Source: Polynucleobacter meluiroseus (lineage in GTDB: Bacteria; Pseudomonadota; Gammaproteobacteria; Burkholderiales; Burkholderiaceae). Taken from it: 64,000 bases of DNA. The notes beneath the pieces are model-generated. The model had not been told where the DNA came from. It was given only the letters and a program-made list of their open reading frames with translations, and ran no database searches. A program made the translations under genes and the position numbers. This document shows positions 18,637-27,087 of this stretch, piece by piece; within the stretch, counting starts at the first letter, position 1; the number at the start of each line of letters is the position of its first letter. Location: assembly GCA_945881875.1 (NCBI GenBank), contig CAMCVH010000001.1:620001-684000 (forward strand), given 5' to 3'.

Positions 18637-19368
18637 ATGACAATATCCAAACGCCCTAGTAATCGAAACCCTGAAAATTTACGCCCAATCAAGATGATTC
18701 GAGGCTTTACCAAGCACGCAGAGGGCTCCGTCCTTGTGCAATTTGGTGATACGCACGTCCTTTGTACGGCCTCTATCCTTGAAAAAGTACCTCCCCACAA
18801 AAAAGGAAGCGGTGAAGGATGGGTTACAGCTGAATACGGGATGTTGCCAAGAGCTACCCACACTCGTAGCGATCGAGAGGCTGCCAAAGGCAAACAAAGT
18901 GGGCGAACTCAAGAAATCCAGCGCCTTATTGGCCGCTCAATGAGAAGTATTTTTGACCTCAAGCTTTTAGGCGAGAGAACAATCCACTTAGATTGCGATG
19001 TTCTTCAGGCTGATGGCGGTACACGTACGGCGGCCATCACTGGTGCATTTGTGGCTGCAAGGGATGCTGTTAACCAATTACTTGAAAAGAAACTTATTAC
19101 GGCAGATCCTATTAAGGATCATGTGGCTGCTATTTCTGTTGGCATCTACCAAGGCACACCCGTTCTAGATTTAGATTACGCAGAGGACTCTTCTTGCGAC
19201 ACAGATATGAATGTGGTCATGACCGGTCAAGGCGGCATGATTGAAGTGCAAGGTACTGCAGAGGGGGCCGCTTTTTCTAGAAAAGAATTAGATGCACTTT
19301 TAAGCTTGGCTGAAAAAGGTATTCAAGAATTAGTGTCATTACAAAAATCTGCTTTATCTGGAAAATAA
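18637..19368 (+). CDS. rph: Ribonuclease PH
   Basis: A phosphorolytic 3'-exonuclease that trims tRNA precursors. The 243-residue protein has a single RNase PH fold: [18 protein letters not shown], the RNA-binding [21 protein letters not shown]-type Arg cluster, [23 protein letters not shown] (phosphate site), and [21 protein letters not shown]. The next gene, rdgB, starts on the last base of its stop codon (TAATG). Confidence 0.97.
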   Translation: MTISKRPSNRNPENLRPIKMIRGFTKHAEGSVLVQFGDTHVLCTASILEKVPPHKKGSGEGWVTAEYGMLPRATHTRSDREAAKGKQSGRTQEIQRLIGRSMRSIFDLKLLGERTIHLDCDVLQADGGTRTAAITGAFVAARDAVNQLLEKKLITADPIKDHVAAISVGIYQGTPVLDLDYAEDSSCDTDMNVVMTGQGGMIEVQGTAEGAAFSRKELDALLSLAEKGIQELVSLQKSALSGK

Positions 19369-19979
19369 TGCCTCAAAGAAAAATAGTTTTAGCCTCAAAT
19401 AATGCTGGGAAGGTTCAAGAATTCAATACCCTTCTAACACCCCTTGGATTTGAAGTGATTCCACAAGGGTTGTTGGGTATTCCATCTTGTGAAGAACCCT
19501 TCCCTACCTTTATTGAGAACGCTATTGCTAAAGCAAGGCACGCAAGCAAGCTTAGTGGCTTGCCAGCACTGGCAGATGACTCGGGTATTTGCGTGGATGC
19601 CCTAGGGGGCCTTCCAGGAGTTTTATCTGCCAGATTTGCTTTAAGTGATCAAAAGAGAGATCCCAGTGATGCAGATAACAATGCGCTATTAATCCAGAAG
19701 CTCTTGGAGTGCGCACAGCGCCAAGCCCATTTCACATGCACCCTTGTATTTTTAGAATCTGAAGTTGACCCTGAGCCACTGATTTCTGTTGGTCATTGGT
19801 ATGGTGAAATTTTAGAAAATCCTCAGGGCTCTTCTGGTTTTGGTTATGACCCTCTCTTCTGGGTTCCAGAGTTGCAGAAAACTGCTGCTCAAATGAGCTC
19901 CGAAGAAAAGAACCAAGTGAGTCATCGAGGTCAAGCACTTCGACATCTTCTCACTCAGCTACCAAAAAAAATAGTCTAA
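19368..19979 (+). CDS. rdgB: XTP/dITP pyrophosphatase (RdgB/HAM1 family)
   Basis: It hydrolyses non-canonical purine nucleotides such as XTP and dITP to monophosphates, keeping them out of DNA. The 203-residue protein begins with the family motif LASNNAGKVQEF. It continues with the catalytic/metal region ALADDSGICVDALGGLPGVLSARFA and ends with GFGYDPLFWVPE, SSEEKNQVSHRGQAL. It is coupled to rph by a 1-base overlap and followed by hemW at 15 bp. Confidence 0.96.
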   Translation: MPQRKIVLASNNAGKVQEFNTLLTPLGFEVIPQGLLGIPSCEEPFPTFIENAIAKARHASKLSGLPALADDSGICVDALGGLPGVLSARFALSDQKRDPSDADNNALLIQKLLECAQRQAHFTCTLVFLESEVDPEPLISVGHWYGEILENPQGSSGFGYDPLFWVPELQKTAAQMSSEEKNQVSHRGQALRHLLTQLPKKIV

Positions 19980-19994
19980 GTACTAAATTAATTA

Positions 19995-21221
19995 ATGCCT
20001 AACCTTTTAACTGCTTTGCCACCTTTGTCACTTTATGTGCACATCCCTTGGTGCATTAAAAAGTGTCCTTATTGTGATTTCAATTCGCATCAAATTAAGG
20101 ATGTTAACAGTGCTCCTACTGGTGAGGTTAAGATTAAATTTGATAGTGTTATTTCTGAGCCTGTCAAAAAACAGGGCTTTGATGAAAAGCGCTATTTAGA
20201 AGCTTTGAGGATTGATCTTCAAAGTGTTCTTCCAAAAGTATGGGGACGTCGTATCCATACCATCTTTATTGGAGGTGGCACGCCAAGCTTACTGTCAGAA
20301 AAGGGCTTGGATCAATTACTCTCAGATATTCGAGCGCTTCTGCCTGTTAATGCTGATGCAGAAATCACCATGGAAGCTAACCCTGGCACATTTGAAATTG
20401 AGAAATTTAAAAGTTTTGCCAAGAGTGGCGTTAATCGAATTTCATTAGGTATTCAAAGTTTTGATAATGACAAGCTAAAAGCTCTGGGTCGCATACATGA
20501 TGGCGCTCAAGCACAAGAGGCGGTTAGGTCGGCTCTAGAGTTATTTGATCAAGTGAATCTTGATTTAATGTACGCACTTCCGGGGCAAACGATGGATGGC
20601 GCATTAACTGATATCCGACAAGCGATCAGTTTTAATCCCGCTCATATTTCTCTTTATCACCTCACCTTAGAGCCCAATACTCTATTTGCAAAATACCCGC
20701 CTGTACTTCCTGATGATGAGAGTGCCTTTAAGATGTTAGATGCCTTAATGGCTGAGCTAGATTTAGCTGGTTACGGTCGTTATGAAGTTTCCGCTTATGC
20801 AAAAAGTGGGCATCGATGCCAACACAATTTAAATTATTGGCAGTTTGGTGATTACATTGGTATTGGTGCAGGTGCTCACGGCAAGATCTCAGCCCATAAT
20901 CAAATTGCTAGACAAACCAATGAGCGTCATCCGGATAGCTACATGGATAAGATTTTCAATCAAGGTCATGCACTGATTGAAGAAAGATTGCTCGATAAAG
21001 ATGACTTGCCATTTGAGTACATGCTCAATGTCTTAAGACTAACTGATGGGGTACCCAGCCATCAATTTAAAGAAAGAACGGGTCAGGAGATTGCTGCCAT
21101 TAATAGCATGATGGAACAAGCTTTTAAAAAGGGACTTTTAGATGAGGATCCAAGGTTTATCAAACCCTCCGCCCTTGGGCTTCAATATCTGAATGATTTA
21201 CAAATATTGTTTTTGAAATAA
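19995..21221 (+). CDS. hemW: HemW-type radical SAM protein
   Basis: A radical-SAM protein related to coproporphyrinogen dehydrogenase HemN; HemW proteins are thought to be haem chaperones. The 408-residue sequence begins YVHIPWCIKKCPYCDF, with the CxxxCxxC cluster ligands at Cys20, Cys24 and Cys27. The GGGTPSLL SAM-binding motif and the C-terminal HemN_C domain (YGRYEVSAYAKSGHRCQHNLNYW) follow. The short spacer between the cysteines and GGGTPS, and the absence of the HemN N-terminal extension, favour HemW. Confidence 0.93.
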   Translation: MPNLLTALPPLSLYVHIPWCIKKCPYCDFNSHQIKDVNSAPTGEVKIKFDSVISEPVKKQGFDEKRYLEALRIDLQSVLPKVWGRRIHTIFIGGGTPSLLSEKGLDQLLSDIRALLPVNADAEITMEANPGTFEIEKFKSFAKSGVNRISLGIQSFDNDKLKALGRIHDGAQAQEAVRSALELFDQVNLDLMYALPGQTMDGALTDIRQAISFNPAHISLYHLTLEPNTLFAKYPPVLPDDESAFKMLDALMAELDLAGYGRYEVSAYAKSGHRCQHNLNYWQFGDYIGIGAGAHGKISAHNQIARQTNERHPDSYMDKIFNQGHALIEERLLDKDDLPFEYMLNVLRLTDGVPSHQFKERTGQEIAAINSMMEQAFKKGLLDEDPRFIKPSALGLQYLNDLQILFLK

Positions 21222-21230
21222 AGGCTTACT

Positions 21231-21497
21231 TTATTCGTAATGAGTCCACATTCTTAAAATTCGCACAGTTTTTTCTTTACGTAAAATTTCGTAAACCAAA
21301 CGATGTTGAATATTAATTCTGCGTGAGTAGGCCCCCTTAAGATCGCCAACCAATTTCTCATAAGGTGGGGGATTTTGGAGAGGATCCACTTCTAAAATAT
21401 CCAGCAACGTCTTCGCTTTATCTTTAAGACCCGCGGCAGATAGTTTTTTAGCATCTTTCAGAGCGTATTTGGAATAAGCTAAATTCCAAATCACCAC
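21231..21497 (-). CDS. Txe/YoeB-family mRNA interferase toxin
   Basis: An 88-residue RelE-superfamily ribonuclease that would cleave mRNA at the ribosome. Visible features are WNLAYSKYALKDAKKL at the N-terminus, LKGAYSRRINIQHRLVYEI with the conserved Arg and Glu residues, and the C-terminal RMWTHYE whose His-Tyr are catalytic in YoeB. It overlaps the antitoxin gene by 7 bp, the usual toxin-antitoxin order (antitoxin first). It lies 10 bp from the convergent hemW end. Confidence 0.93.
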   Translation of the reverse strand: MVIWNLAYSKYALKDAKKLSAAGLKDKAKTLLDILEVDPLQNPPPYEKLVGDLKGAYSRRINIQHRLVYEILRKEKTVRILRMWTHYE

Positions 21498-21733
21498 TTC
21501 AGAACCTTTTTACTTTTGACTAGTGGCTCGGCCATAGCGTCTTTAATCGACTCACGCATCCCTGGAATTGCCAATAGATATAAAGTTTCTTGGATGGCGC
21601 TCCAATCTTCTTCAGAAATCAAGACAGCATTTGCTCGCTTACCAGAAATAATTACTGGTTTATGTGACTCTGCCGCCTGGTCAATCAAACGGTATAGACC
21701 TGCCCGAGCTTCACTTACAGTTAATGTTGTCAT
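21491..21733 (-). CDS. Phd/YefM-family antitoxin
   Basis: An 80-residue antitoxin with an N-terminal DNA-binding Phd/YefM fold (MTTLTVSEARAGLYRLIDQAAESHKPVIISGKRANAVLIS, E-DW) and a C-terminal toxin-neutralising tail rich in charged residues. The ATG at 21733 has GAGGTG 7 bp upstream; an extended reading to 21781 would run through the promoter. It is expressed from the promoter/operator at 21753-21781 and autorepressed with the toxin as co-repressor, by analogy with YefM-YoeB. Confidence 0.93.
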   Translation of the reverse strand: MTTLTVSEARAGLYRLIDQAAESHKPVIISGKRANAVLISEEDWSAIQETLYLLAIPGMRESIKDAMAEPLVKSKKVLKW

Positions 21734-21752
21734 GATTTCACCTCTTTTTAAT

Positions 21753-21781
21753 ATGGTACGTAAAAGCGTACGTGATGTCAA
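21753..21781 (-). promoter_or_regulatory. Toxin-antitoxin promoter and operator
   Basis: A perfect -35 TTGACA (21776-21781) and a -10 TACCAT (21753-21758) are separated by exactly 17 bp. Between and over the -10 is an inverted repeat GTACG/CGTAC (21756-21760 with 21767-21771) embedded in ACGTAC-type half sites, the position expected for YefM-YoeB self-repression. Confidence 0.75.
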
Positions 21782-21892
21782 GTAACCATCTCATGTAACT
21801 GATTACGGAAAATGCCCGTATTTGGAAGAAGAAGATTATTAGAAAGTTTGTGCCTAAATGGCTATTTAGGCTGATTGAGCAGTTGTTTTGGT

Positions 21893-21922
21893 AAAAAGGC
21901 CAGAGATCGACTCTGGCCTTTT
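21893..21922 (-). terminator. Bidirectional terminator after tRNA-Ser copy 1
   Basis: GGCCAGAG/CTCTGGCC (21898-21905 with 21911-21918, 5-nt loop) is flanked by A-run and T-run. This forms a Rho-independent terminator on the minus strand 15 bp past the tRNA, and one usable from the plus strand too. Confidence 0.75.
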
Positions 21923-21926
21923 AATA

Positions 21927-22026
21927 CCTATTGACTTGGCGGAAGCTGTGAGATTCGAACTCACGGAGGACTCGCATCCTCGGCAGTTTTCAAGACTGCT
22001 GCATTCAACCACTCTGCCAAGCTTCC
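21927..22026. repeat. 100-bp direct repeat, copy 1 (contains tRNA-Ser)
   Basis: Identical base for base to 23918-24017, in the same orientation, with start-to-start spacing of 1991 bp. It includes the complete tRNA-Ser gene plus 10 bp beyond its 3' end; similarity stops at the tRNA 5' end. Confidence 0.95.
21937..22026 (-). tRNA. tRNA-Ser (anticodon TGA), copy 1
   Basis: A 90-nt class II tRNA on the minus strand with acceptor stem GGAAGCT/AGCTTCC, discriminator G and encoded CCA. The anticodon loop is CTTGAAA (TGA), with a long variable arm (CCGAGGATGCGAGTCCTCC) and T-arm GTGAGTTCGAATCTCAC. A TATAAT lies upstream at about 22051-22056, but no good -35 is seen. It has its own terminator at 21893-21922. 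Confidence 0.96.
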
Positions 22027-22110
22027 TTATTGTTTCGTGTTTCGCCCTCAATTATAAGGAAGTTCATGGCTTGGGCCTAATCTGTCATTCTTAAGCTAAT
22101 TCTGCTCGTA

Positions 22111-23706
22111 TTAGGCCAACCCAAATTTATTGGTTTGAGCGCGATTCCAATACAAGCTATATTCTTGAGGTAATGGATTTTTCATAGACAAATCGAGAGG
22201 TTGCAATAATACGCTTGGGTTTAAAGTAGGCAACTGCGTGGATAAAGGCGTAGCCTTGCCAGAGCCATCCCTGCACATCAGGTAATCCGTTGTAATGTCA
22301 TTGGGATGCGTTATTCCAGCAGCACCAATCAGATTGGCCAAAGAAGCCATCGTATTTTTATGAAAAGCATAGACACGCTCGGCTTTGGTAGGAACAACCA
22401 ATGCCCGCTGACGACTTAAATCTTGCGTTGCAACTCCTGTAGGGCACTTATCGGTATGACACGATCGGGACTGAATGCAGCCCAGAGCAAACATAAAACC
22501 CCTTGCTGAATTACACCAATCCGCGCCCAGAGCGATAGCACGAATAATGTCATATCCAGAAATAATTTTTCCGGAGGCTCCAATGGAAATCTCGTCCCGC
22601 TTGTTGATGCCAACTAAAGTGTTATGCACTAATCTCAGACCCTCGCGCAATGGCATGCCTACATGGTCAGCAAACTCAACAGGAGCTGCACCAGTGCCGC
22701 CCTCACTCCCATCAACAACAATAAAATCTGGACAGATACCCGTTTCCAACATAGCTTTAGCAATGCCAAAAAACTCCCAAGGCTGACCAACGCATAATTT
22801 GAAGCCAATGGGCTTTCCACCACTCAATGTACGTAAACGTGAAATAAATTGCATTAACTCTACTGGCGAGGAAAATTCTGCATGATGGGCAGGCGAAATG
22901 CAATCTTGGCCGATCGGCACGCCCCTAGCAGCGGCAATTTCGGCAGTCACTTTAACGCCTGGCAAAACTCCACCATGCCCAGGCTTAGCGCCCTGCGATA
23001 GCTTAATTTCCACCATCTTAATTTGAGGGTCAGATATCTGAGCAGAAAACTTTTCCTCCGAAAATCTCCCTTGATCGTTACGACAACCAAAATACCCGGA
23101 GCCAATTTCCCAAATAATGTCGCCACCAAACTCTCGATGATGACAAGAGATTGAACCTTCGCCAGTGTCGTGAGCAAAACCACCCAGCTTTGCACCTTGA
23201 TTGAGGGCTCTAATGGCATTTGGTGAAAGTGATCCAAAACTCATTGCAGAGATATTGAATATAGATAAAGAGTAGGGCTGAAGGCAACTTGGGCCACCAA
23301 CCTTAATACGAAATGTACTTGGGTCCGGATGGCATGGAGAATTAGAGTGTCCTAACCACTCCCCTTCATTGCTATACATCGACTTAATTGAACCAAACCC
23401 TCGCTTATCGTTATCCTCTTTGGATCGGCTATAAACCATAGCCCTTTGATTTCTGGAGAAGGGTAATTTCTCCTCATCGTTCTCAAAAAAATACTGGCGA
23501 ATTTCTGGGCGTATGTATTCAAGCAAAAATCGCAAATGTCCCGTCAAGGGATAGTTTCGTAATATTGAGCGCTGAGTCTGAATGATGTCAGCAAGACCAA
23601 TCAGAAATAAACCTGCAAAAAGAATTGCAAGATAAAGATTGAAGGAAGCGAATGCTATCGCGAGTATGAGTGCTGAGAGCCAAGCAAAATATCTTGAATA
23701 GTGCAT
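22111..23706 (-). CDS. Membrane-anchored FMN-binding glutamate synthase-like protein
   Basis: A 531-residue protein with two N-terminal membrane helices (residues 6-42) followed by the FMN-binding (alpha/beta)8 barrel of the glutamate synthase large subunit. It shows LNQGAKLGGFAHDTGEGSIS, IKLSQGAKPGHGGVLPG, VVDGSEGGTGAAP and GKIISGYD, then the 3Fe-4S cluster ligands Cys410, Cys416 and Cys421 (CIQSRSCHTDKCPTG). The class-II amidotransferase and GXGXG domains of true GltB are absent, so it is not a standard glutamate synthase; its electron donor and substrate are unknown. It is isolated between two identical tRNA-Ser genes. Confidence 0.9.
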   Translation of the reverse strand: MHYSRYFAWLSALILAIAFASFNLYLAILFAGLFLIGLADIIQTQRSILRNYPLTGHLRFLLEYIRPEIRQYFFENDEEKLPFSRNQRAMVYSRSKEDNDKRGFGSIKSMYSNEGEWLGHSNSPCHPDPSTFRIKVGGPSCLQPYSLSIFNISAMSFGSLSPNAIRALNQGAKLGGFAHDTGEGSISCHHREFGGDIIWEIGSGYFGCRNDQGRFSEEKFSAQISDPQIKMVEIKLSQGAKPGHGGVLPGVKVTAEIAAARGVPIGQDCISPAHHAEFSSPVELMQFISRLRTLSGGKPIGFKLCVGQPWEFFGIAKAMLETGICPDFIVVDGSEGGTGAAPVEFADHVGMPLREGLRLVHNTLVGINKRDEISIGASGKIISGYDIIRAIALGADWCNSARGFMFALGCIQSRSCHTDKCPTGVATQDLSRQRALVVPTKAERVYAFHKNTMASLANLIGAAGITHPNDITTDYLMCRDGSGKATPLSTQLPTLNPSVLLQPLDLSMKNPLPQEYSLYWNRAQTNKFGLA

Positions 23707-23839
23707 TTGAACCCTTCTATCTAAATGCTTAAATGATCTAAACCCAACCTATAAAGTCTAATTTACAACTGTTTAAGAATTTAAGCATCTGATTGCTGAA
23801 GTTTATTGGAAGCTATTACATCAATACAGCCCATAAATG

Positions 23840-23859
23840 AAAAAACCACCCGAAGGTGG
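23840..23859 (-). terminator. Terminator after tRNA-Ser copy 2
   Basis: CCACC-TTCG-GGTGG followed by TTTTTT on the minus strand, about 70 bp past the tRNA. The UUCG tetraloop makes this a strong intrinsic terminator. Confidence 0.8.
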
Positions 23860-23917
23860 AGGTTGGTATCGATTATTTAGTAGCATGGCTGTAACATTTC
23901 ACAATACATTTGTAGTG

Positions 23918-24017
23918 CCTATTGACTTGGCGGAAGCTGTGAGATTCGAACTCACGGAGGACTCGCATCCTCGGCAGTTTTCAAGACTGCTGCATTCAAC
24001 CACTCTGCCAAGCTTCC
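23918..24017. repeat. 100-bp direct repeat, copy 2 (contains tRNA-Ser)
   Basis: Exact copy of 21927-22026. The flanking sequences, promoters and terminators of the two copies differ. Confidence 0.95.
23928..24017 (-). tRNA. tRNA-Ser (anticodon TGA), copy 2
   Basis: Identical in all 90 bases to copy 1 (acceptor GGAAGCT, TGA anticodon, long variable arm, encoded CCA). Unlike copy 1 it has both a -35 (TCGACA) and -10 (TATAAT) immediately upstream, so this is probably the better expressed gene. Confidence 0.96.
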
Positions 24018-24029
24018 AAAACAGCAGTA

Positions 24030-24059
24030 ATTATAGGGTCATCTTTAGCTATCTGTCGA
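24030..24059 (-). promoter_or_regulatory. Promoter of tRNA-Ser copy 2
   Basis: TCGACA (24054-24059) and TATAAT (24030-24035) are separated by 18 bp, with the expected start about 6 nt before the mature tRNA 5' end. Confidence 0.7.
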
Positions 24060-24102
24060 TTTTTTTCATTTTTATGCTGTTTGACCTTGTTAGAATCTAT
24101 AA

Positions 24103-25560
24103 ATGTCTAAATTAATTAGCGCCACAGGCCTCACCCTGGATACGGCATATCAAAATATCACTGATAAGGAAATGCATCAGCTGGTAGAGATGGCCATTAC
24201 AAAAGGTGCCCTAAAAAAACGTGACAGCCTTTTTGCAGGCAATAACATTAATCAATCAGAAAACAGAGCGGCCCTTCACCCTGCATTAAGAAATATTTCT
24301 GATCAAGCAATGTTTGTAAATGGTGAAGATGTGATGCCTTTAGTTAAATCTGTATGGCAACGTATTGAAGGATTCTGCAATCAACTCATTGGCATTACTG
24401 ATGTGATCTGCTTAGGTATCGGTGGATCTGACTGGGGTCCTCGTTTAGTGTGTGATGCACTTCATCAAATCAACCCTCAGGATGGTAACTCAATCCGACT
24501 TCACTTTGTAGCTAACGTGGACAGTGCAGAATTGGCAAACGCTCTGTCAAAAGCTCAACCACATAGCACTCGAGTCATCATTACATCTAAGACATTTACC
24601 ACTTTAGAAACCATCAGAAATGCTCAAACTGTCATTAATTGGTTAAAGGCTAATCAAGTTAGTTCAACTCAATTAAAACAGTATTTAATTGGGGTTACCG
24701 CCAATCCAGTAGCAGCAGAAAAATTTGGGGTCGCCCCTGAAAATATTTATCCATTCTGGGAATGGGTCGGAGGTCGTTTTTCAGTTTGGTCGGCAGTAGG
24801 CTTTCCGATTGCCATTAAATATGGCTTTGAAACATTCAAAAAGTTTTTGTCAGGCGCGCATGCCATGGATCAACACTTTGTTAATGCTCCAGCTGCTGAC
24901 AACATGCCTTTGATACTTGCTTTAACGCTCATACATAACCAGAAAAAACATAACATCACAGCCAAGGCGATTGTTCCTTATGCTCATGCTTTGAGGTTTT
25001 TACCTGAATGGCTGCAACAATTAGAAATGGAAAGCCACGGCAAGAGTGTCACTAATGATGGTTCAAGTTGCGACCCAACTTCTCCAGTTGTGTTTGGTAG
25101 CGCAGGCAGTAACTCACAGCACAGTTACTTTCAGATGCTGCATCAAGGTAATCAAATTATTCCAGTTGACTTCATTGCCATTAAAGAACCCATGAGTGAT
25201 CTTCCTGAAGCCAAAGAACATCACCAATCTTTAATTGCCAATTGTTTAGCTCAGGCCCAAGCATTAGCCAATGGCTCTAAAGAAGAATTTGCTTATGACT
25301 CGTGTCCTGGTGGTCGCCCTAGCAACTTAATCTGGGTTAATCGATTAGATGCTTTTCACTTAGGTGCTCTGTTAGCTCTTTATGAACACAGAGCGCTATG
25401 CTTAGGAGCTATTTGGAATCTCAATAGCTTTGATCAACCAGGTGTAGAGCTTGGCAAAAAATTAGCGAAACCCATCCAAGCTGCTTTAAAAGGTGATAAC
25501 CCATCTCTTCAGGGTATCGACAGCATTACGGCATCTAGAATTAATTGGTTGAACTCTTAA
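24103..25560 (+). CDS. pgi: Glucose-6-phosphate isomerase
   Basis: It interconverts glucose-6-phosphate and fructose-6-phosphate. The 485-residue protein is shorter than the roughly 550-residue enterobacterial enzyme but has the signatures: CLGIGGSDWGPRLV, TSKTFTTLET, FWEWVGGRFSVWSAVG, MESHGKSVTNDG, the catalytic region VVFGSAGSNSQHSYFQMLHQG, and GVELGKKLA at the C-terminus. It is followed at 56 bp by a phosphomannomutase/phosphoglucomutase on the same strand, a consistent sugar-phosphate pair. Confidence 0.96.
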   Translation: MSKLISATGLTLDTAYQNITDKEMHQLVEMAITKGALKKRDSLFAGNNINQSENRAALHPALRNISDQAMFVNGEDVMPLVKSVWQRIEGFCNQLIGITDVICLGIGGSDWGPRLVCDALHQINPQDGNSIRLHFVANVDSAELANALSKAQPHSTRVIITSKTFTTLETIRNAQTVINWLKANQVSSTQLKQYLIGVTANPVAAEKFGVAPENIYPFWEWVGGRFSVWSAVGFPIAIKYGFETFKKFLSGAHAMDQHFVNAPAADNMPLILALTLIHNQKKHNITAKAIVPYAHALRFLPEWLQQLEMESHGKSVTNDGSSCDPTSPVVFGSAGSNSQHSYFQMLHQGNQIIPVDFIAIKEPMSDLPEAKEHHQSLIANCLAQAQALANGSKEEFAYDSCPGGRPSNLIWVNRLDAFHLGALLALYEHRALCLGAIWNLNSFDQPGVELGKKLAKPIQAALKGDNPSLQGIDSITASRINWLNS

Positions 25561-25616
25561 CCAGCGATCCCATCGATTCTGCATGCGTCTTAACTAACTC
25601 AAAACGGTACATCTCC

Positions 25617-27002
25617 ATGGAACTATCAGCATCAATTTTTAAAGCTTATGACATTCGTGGTGTTATTGATAAAACTTTAGATCCATCTATCGCTCGTTTA
25701 ATCGGGCAGTCCTTTGGTAGCGCAGTACGGGACCTTGGAGAAAAGGTCTGTGTTGTGGGGCGTGATGGTCGGTTATCAGGTCCCGATCTGATGCAAGGTC
25801 TCACAGAGGGTTTACAGTCTGTTGGTATTGATGTGATTGACCTTGGAGTTGTAGCAACACCCATGGTTTATTTTGGCACTAATATTTTAATTAATGGCCA
25901 ACAAGCTAAATCAGGCATCATGATTACGGGTAGCCATAATCCACCTGATTACAACGGTTTCAAAATGGTTTTAGGTGGTGCTGCTATTTATGGCGAACAA
26001 ATCCAAGCCTTACGTGAACGTATCGTTCAAAGGCAATTTGCAACTGGTGCAGGCAATCGATCTGAATACAACATTTTCCCTGAGTACCTTCAAAGAATAA
26101 TTGGCGACGTTAAGCTAAAACGCAAAATGAAAATTGCAGTTGATTGTGGTAACGGTGTTGGTGGCGCTTTTGCTGGTCGATTATTTAGAGAATTGGGTTG
26201 CGAAGTTGAGGAGTTATTTTGCGAGGTGGATGGTACCTTCCCTAACCATCACCCAGATCCAGCTCATATCGAGAACTTACAAGACTTAATTAAGAATCTT
26301 CAAACGACTGACAATGAACTGGGACTTGCGTTTGATGGTGACGCTGATCGATTGGGTGTGGTGACCAAAGATGGTCAAGTTATTTTCCCAGATCGTCAAA
26401 TGATGTTATTTGCTAAAGATGTTTTATCAAGACACCCTGGTGCGCAGATTATTTATGATGTGAAATGTACCCGTAACTTAGCCACCTACATAAAAGAAGT
26501 TGGTGGCGAGCCTTTGATGTGGAAAACAGGCCACTCATTAGTCAAAGCAAAGCTAAAAGAAACTGGCGCCCCACTGGCTGGAGAAATGAGTGGTCATATT
26601 TTCTTTAAAGATCGTTGGTATGGGTTTGATGATGGGCTTTACACAGGCGCCAGACTTTTGGAGATCTTGAGTTCAGAAAAAGATCCTAATGCTACTTTGA
26701 ATAATTTACCAAATGCTCTTTGCACCCCTGAGTTACAAATGCCTTGTGCTGAAGGTGAAGCATTTACATTGCTGGACAAAATTAAAGCGAGTGCCAAATT
26801 TCCAAGTGCCAAATCTATTAATACCATTGATGGCGTTCGAGTTGAGTATTCGGATGGCTTTGGTTTAGCTCGACCATCTAACACGACGCCTATTGTTGTA
26901 ATGCGCTTTGAAGCAGATTCTGAAGAAGCGATTCAACGTATCCAAAATGAATTCAAACAAGCATTTTTAGCAATTAAGCCCGAGGCTAAACTGCCGTTTT
27001 AA
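25617..27002 (+). CDS. Phosphomannomutase/phosphoglucomutase
   Basis: An AlgC/ManB-type alpha-D-phosphohexomutase that interconverts the 1- and 6-phosphates of mannose and glucose for nucleotide-sugar and polysaccharide synthesis. The 461-residue protein starts FKAYDIRGVID. The phosphoserine loop GIMITGSHNPPDYNGFKMV is near residue 105, the Mg site AFDGDADRLG near 239 and the sugar-binding GEMSGHIFF near 323; the C-terminal phosphate-binding domain (VRVEYSDGFGLARPSNTTP) is also present. A longer TTG reading from 25545 overlaps pgi and is unlikely; ATG 25617 gives the family start. Confidence 0.93.
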   Translation: MELSASIFKAYDIRGVIDKTLDPSIARLIGQSFGSAVRDLGEKVCVVGRDGRLSGPDLMQGLTEGLQSVGIDVIDLGVVATPMVYFGTNILINGQQAKSGIMITGSHNPPDYNGFKMVLGGAAIYGEQIQALRERIVQRQFATGAGNRSEYNIFPEYLQRIIGDVKLKRKMKIAVDCGNGVGGAFAGRLFRELGCEVEELFCEVDGTFPNHHPDPAHIENLQDLIKNLQTTDNELGLAFDGDADRLGVVTKDGQVIFPDRQMMLFAKDVLSRHPGAQIIYDVKCTRNLATYIKEVGGEPLMWKTGHSLVKAKLKETGAPLAGEMSGHIFFKDRWYGFDDGLYTGARLLEILSSEKDPNATLNNLPNALCTPELQMPCAEGEAFTLLDKIKASAKFPSAKSINTIDGVRVEYSDGFGLARPSNTTPIVVMRFEADSEEAIQRIQNEFKQAFLAIKPEAKLPF

Positions 27003-27048
27003 TAATTAGTTAAAGTTTAGCTATGGATTAGTTGTGGATTAGATAATT

Positions 27049-27074
27049 AAAAAAGCAGCCTAGGCTGCTTTTTT
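27049..27074. terminator. Bidirectional terminator between pgm and panD
   Basis: A perfect palindrome, AAAAAAGCAGCC then GGCTGCTTTTTT separated by TA, lies between the two convergent genes and can terminate both. Confidence 0.85.
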
Positions 27075-27087
27075 AATTATAAATTGT

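Noticed and set aside
18615-18893. 93-residue N-terminal extension of YicC
   Set aside because: It overlaps the divergent rph coding region, has no family similarity, and the standard MIESMTGF start lies at 18614.
21853-21870. Hairpin CCTAAAT/ATTTAGG near the toxin-antitoxin promoter as an operator or terminator
   Set aside because: It is AT-rich without a T-run and is too far from the promoter to assign a role.
21866-22094. Short frames on both strands over tRNA-Ser copy 1
   Set aside because: They read through the tRNA cloverleaf, and the same peptide reappears at 23837-24115 only because the tRNA is duplicated.
25545-25616. N-terminal extension of phosphomannomutase
   Set aside because: It starts with TTG inside pgi, adds unconserved residues and the family start is at 25617.
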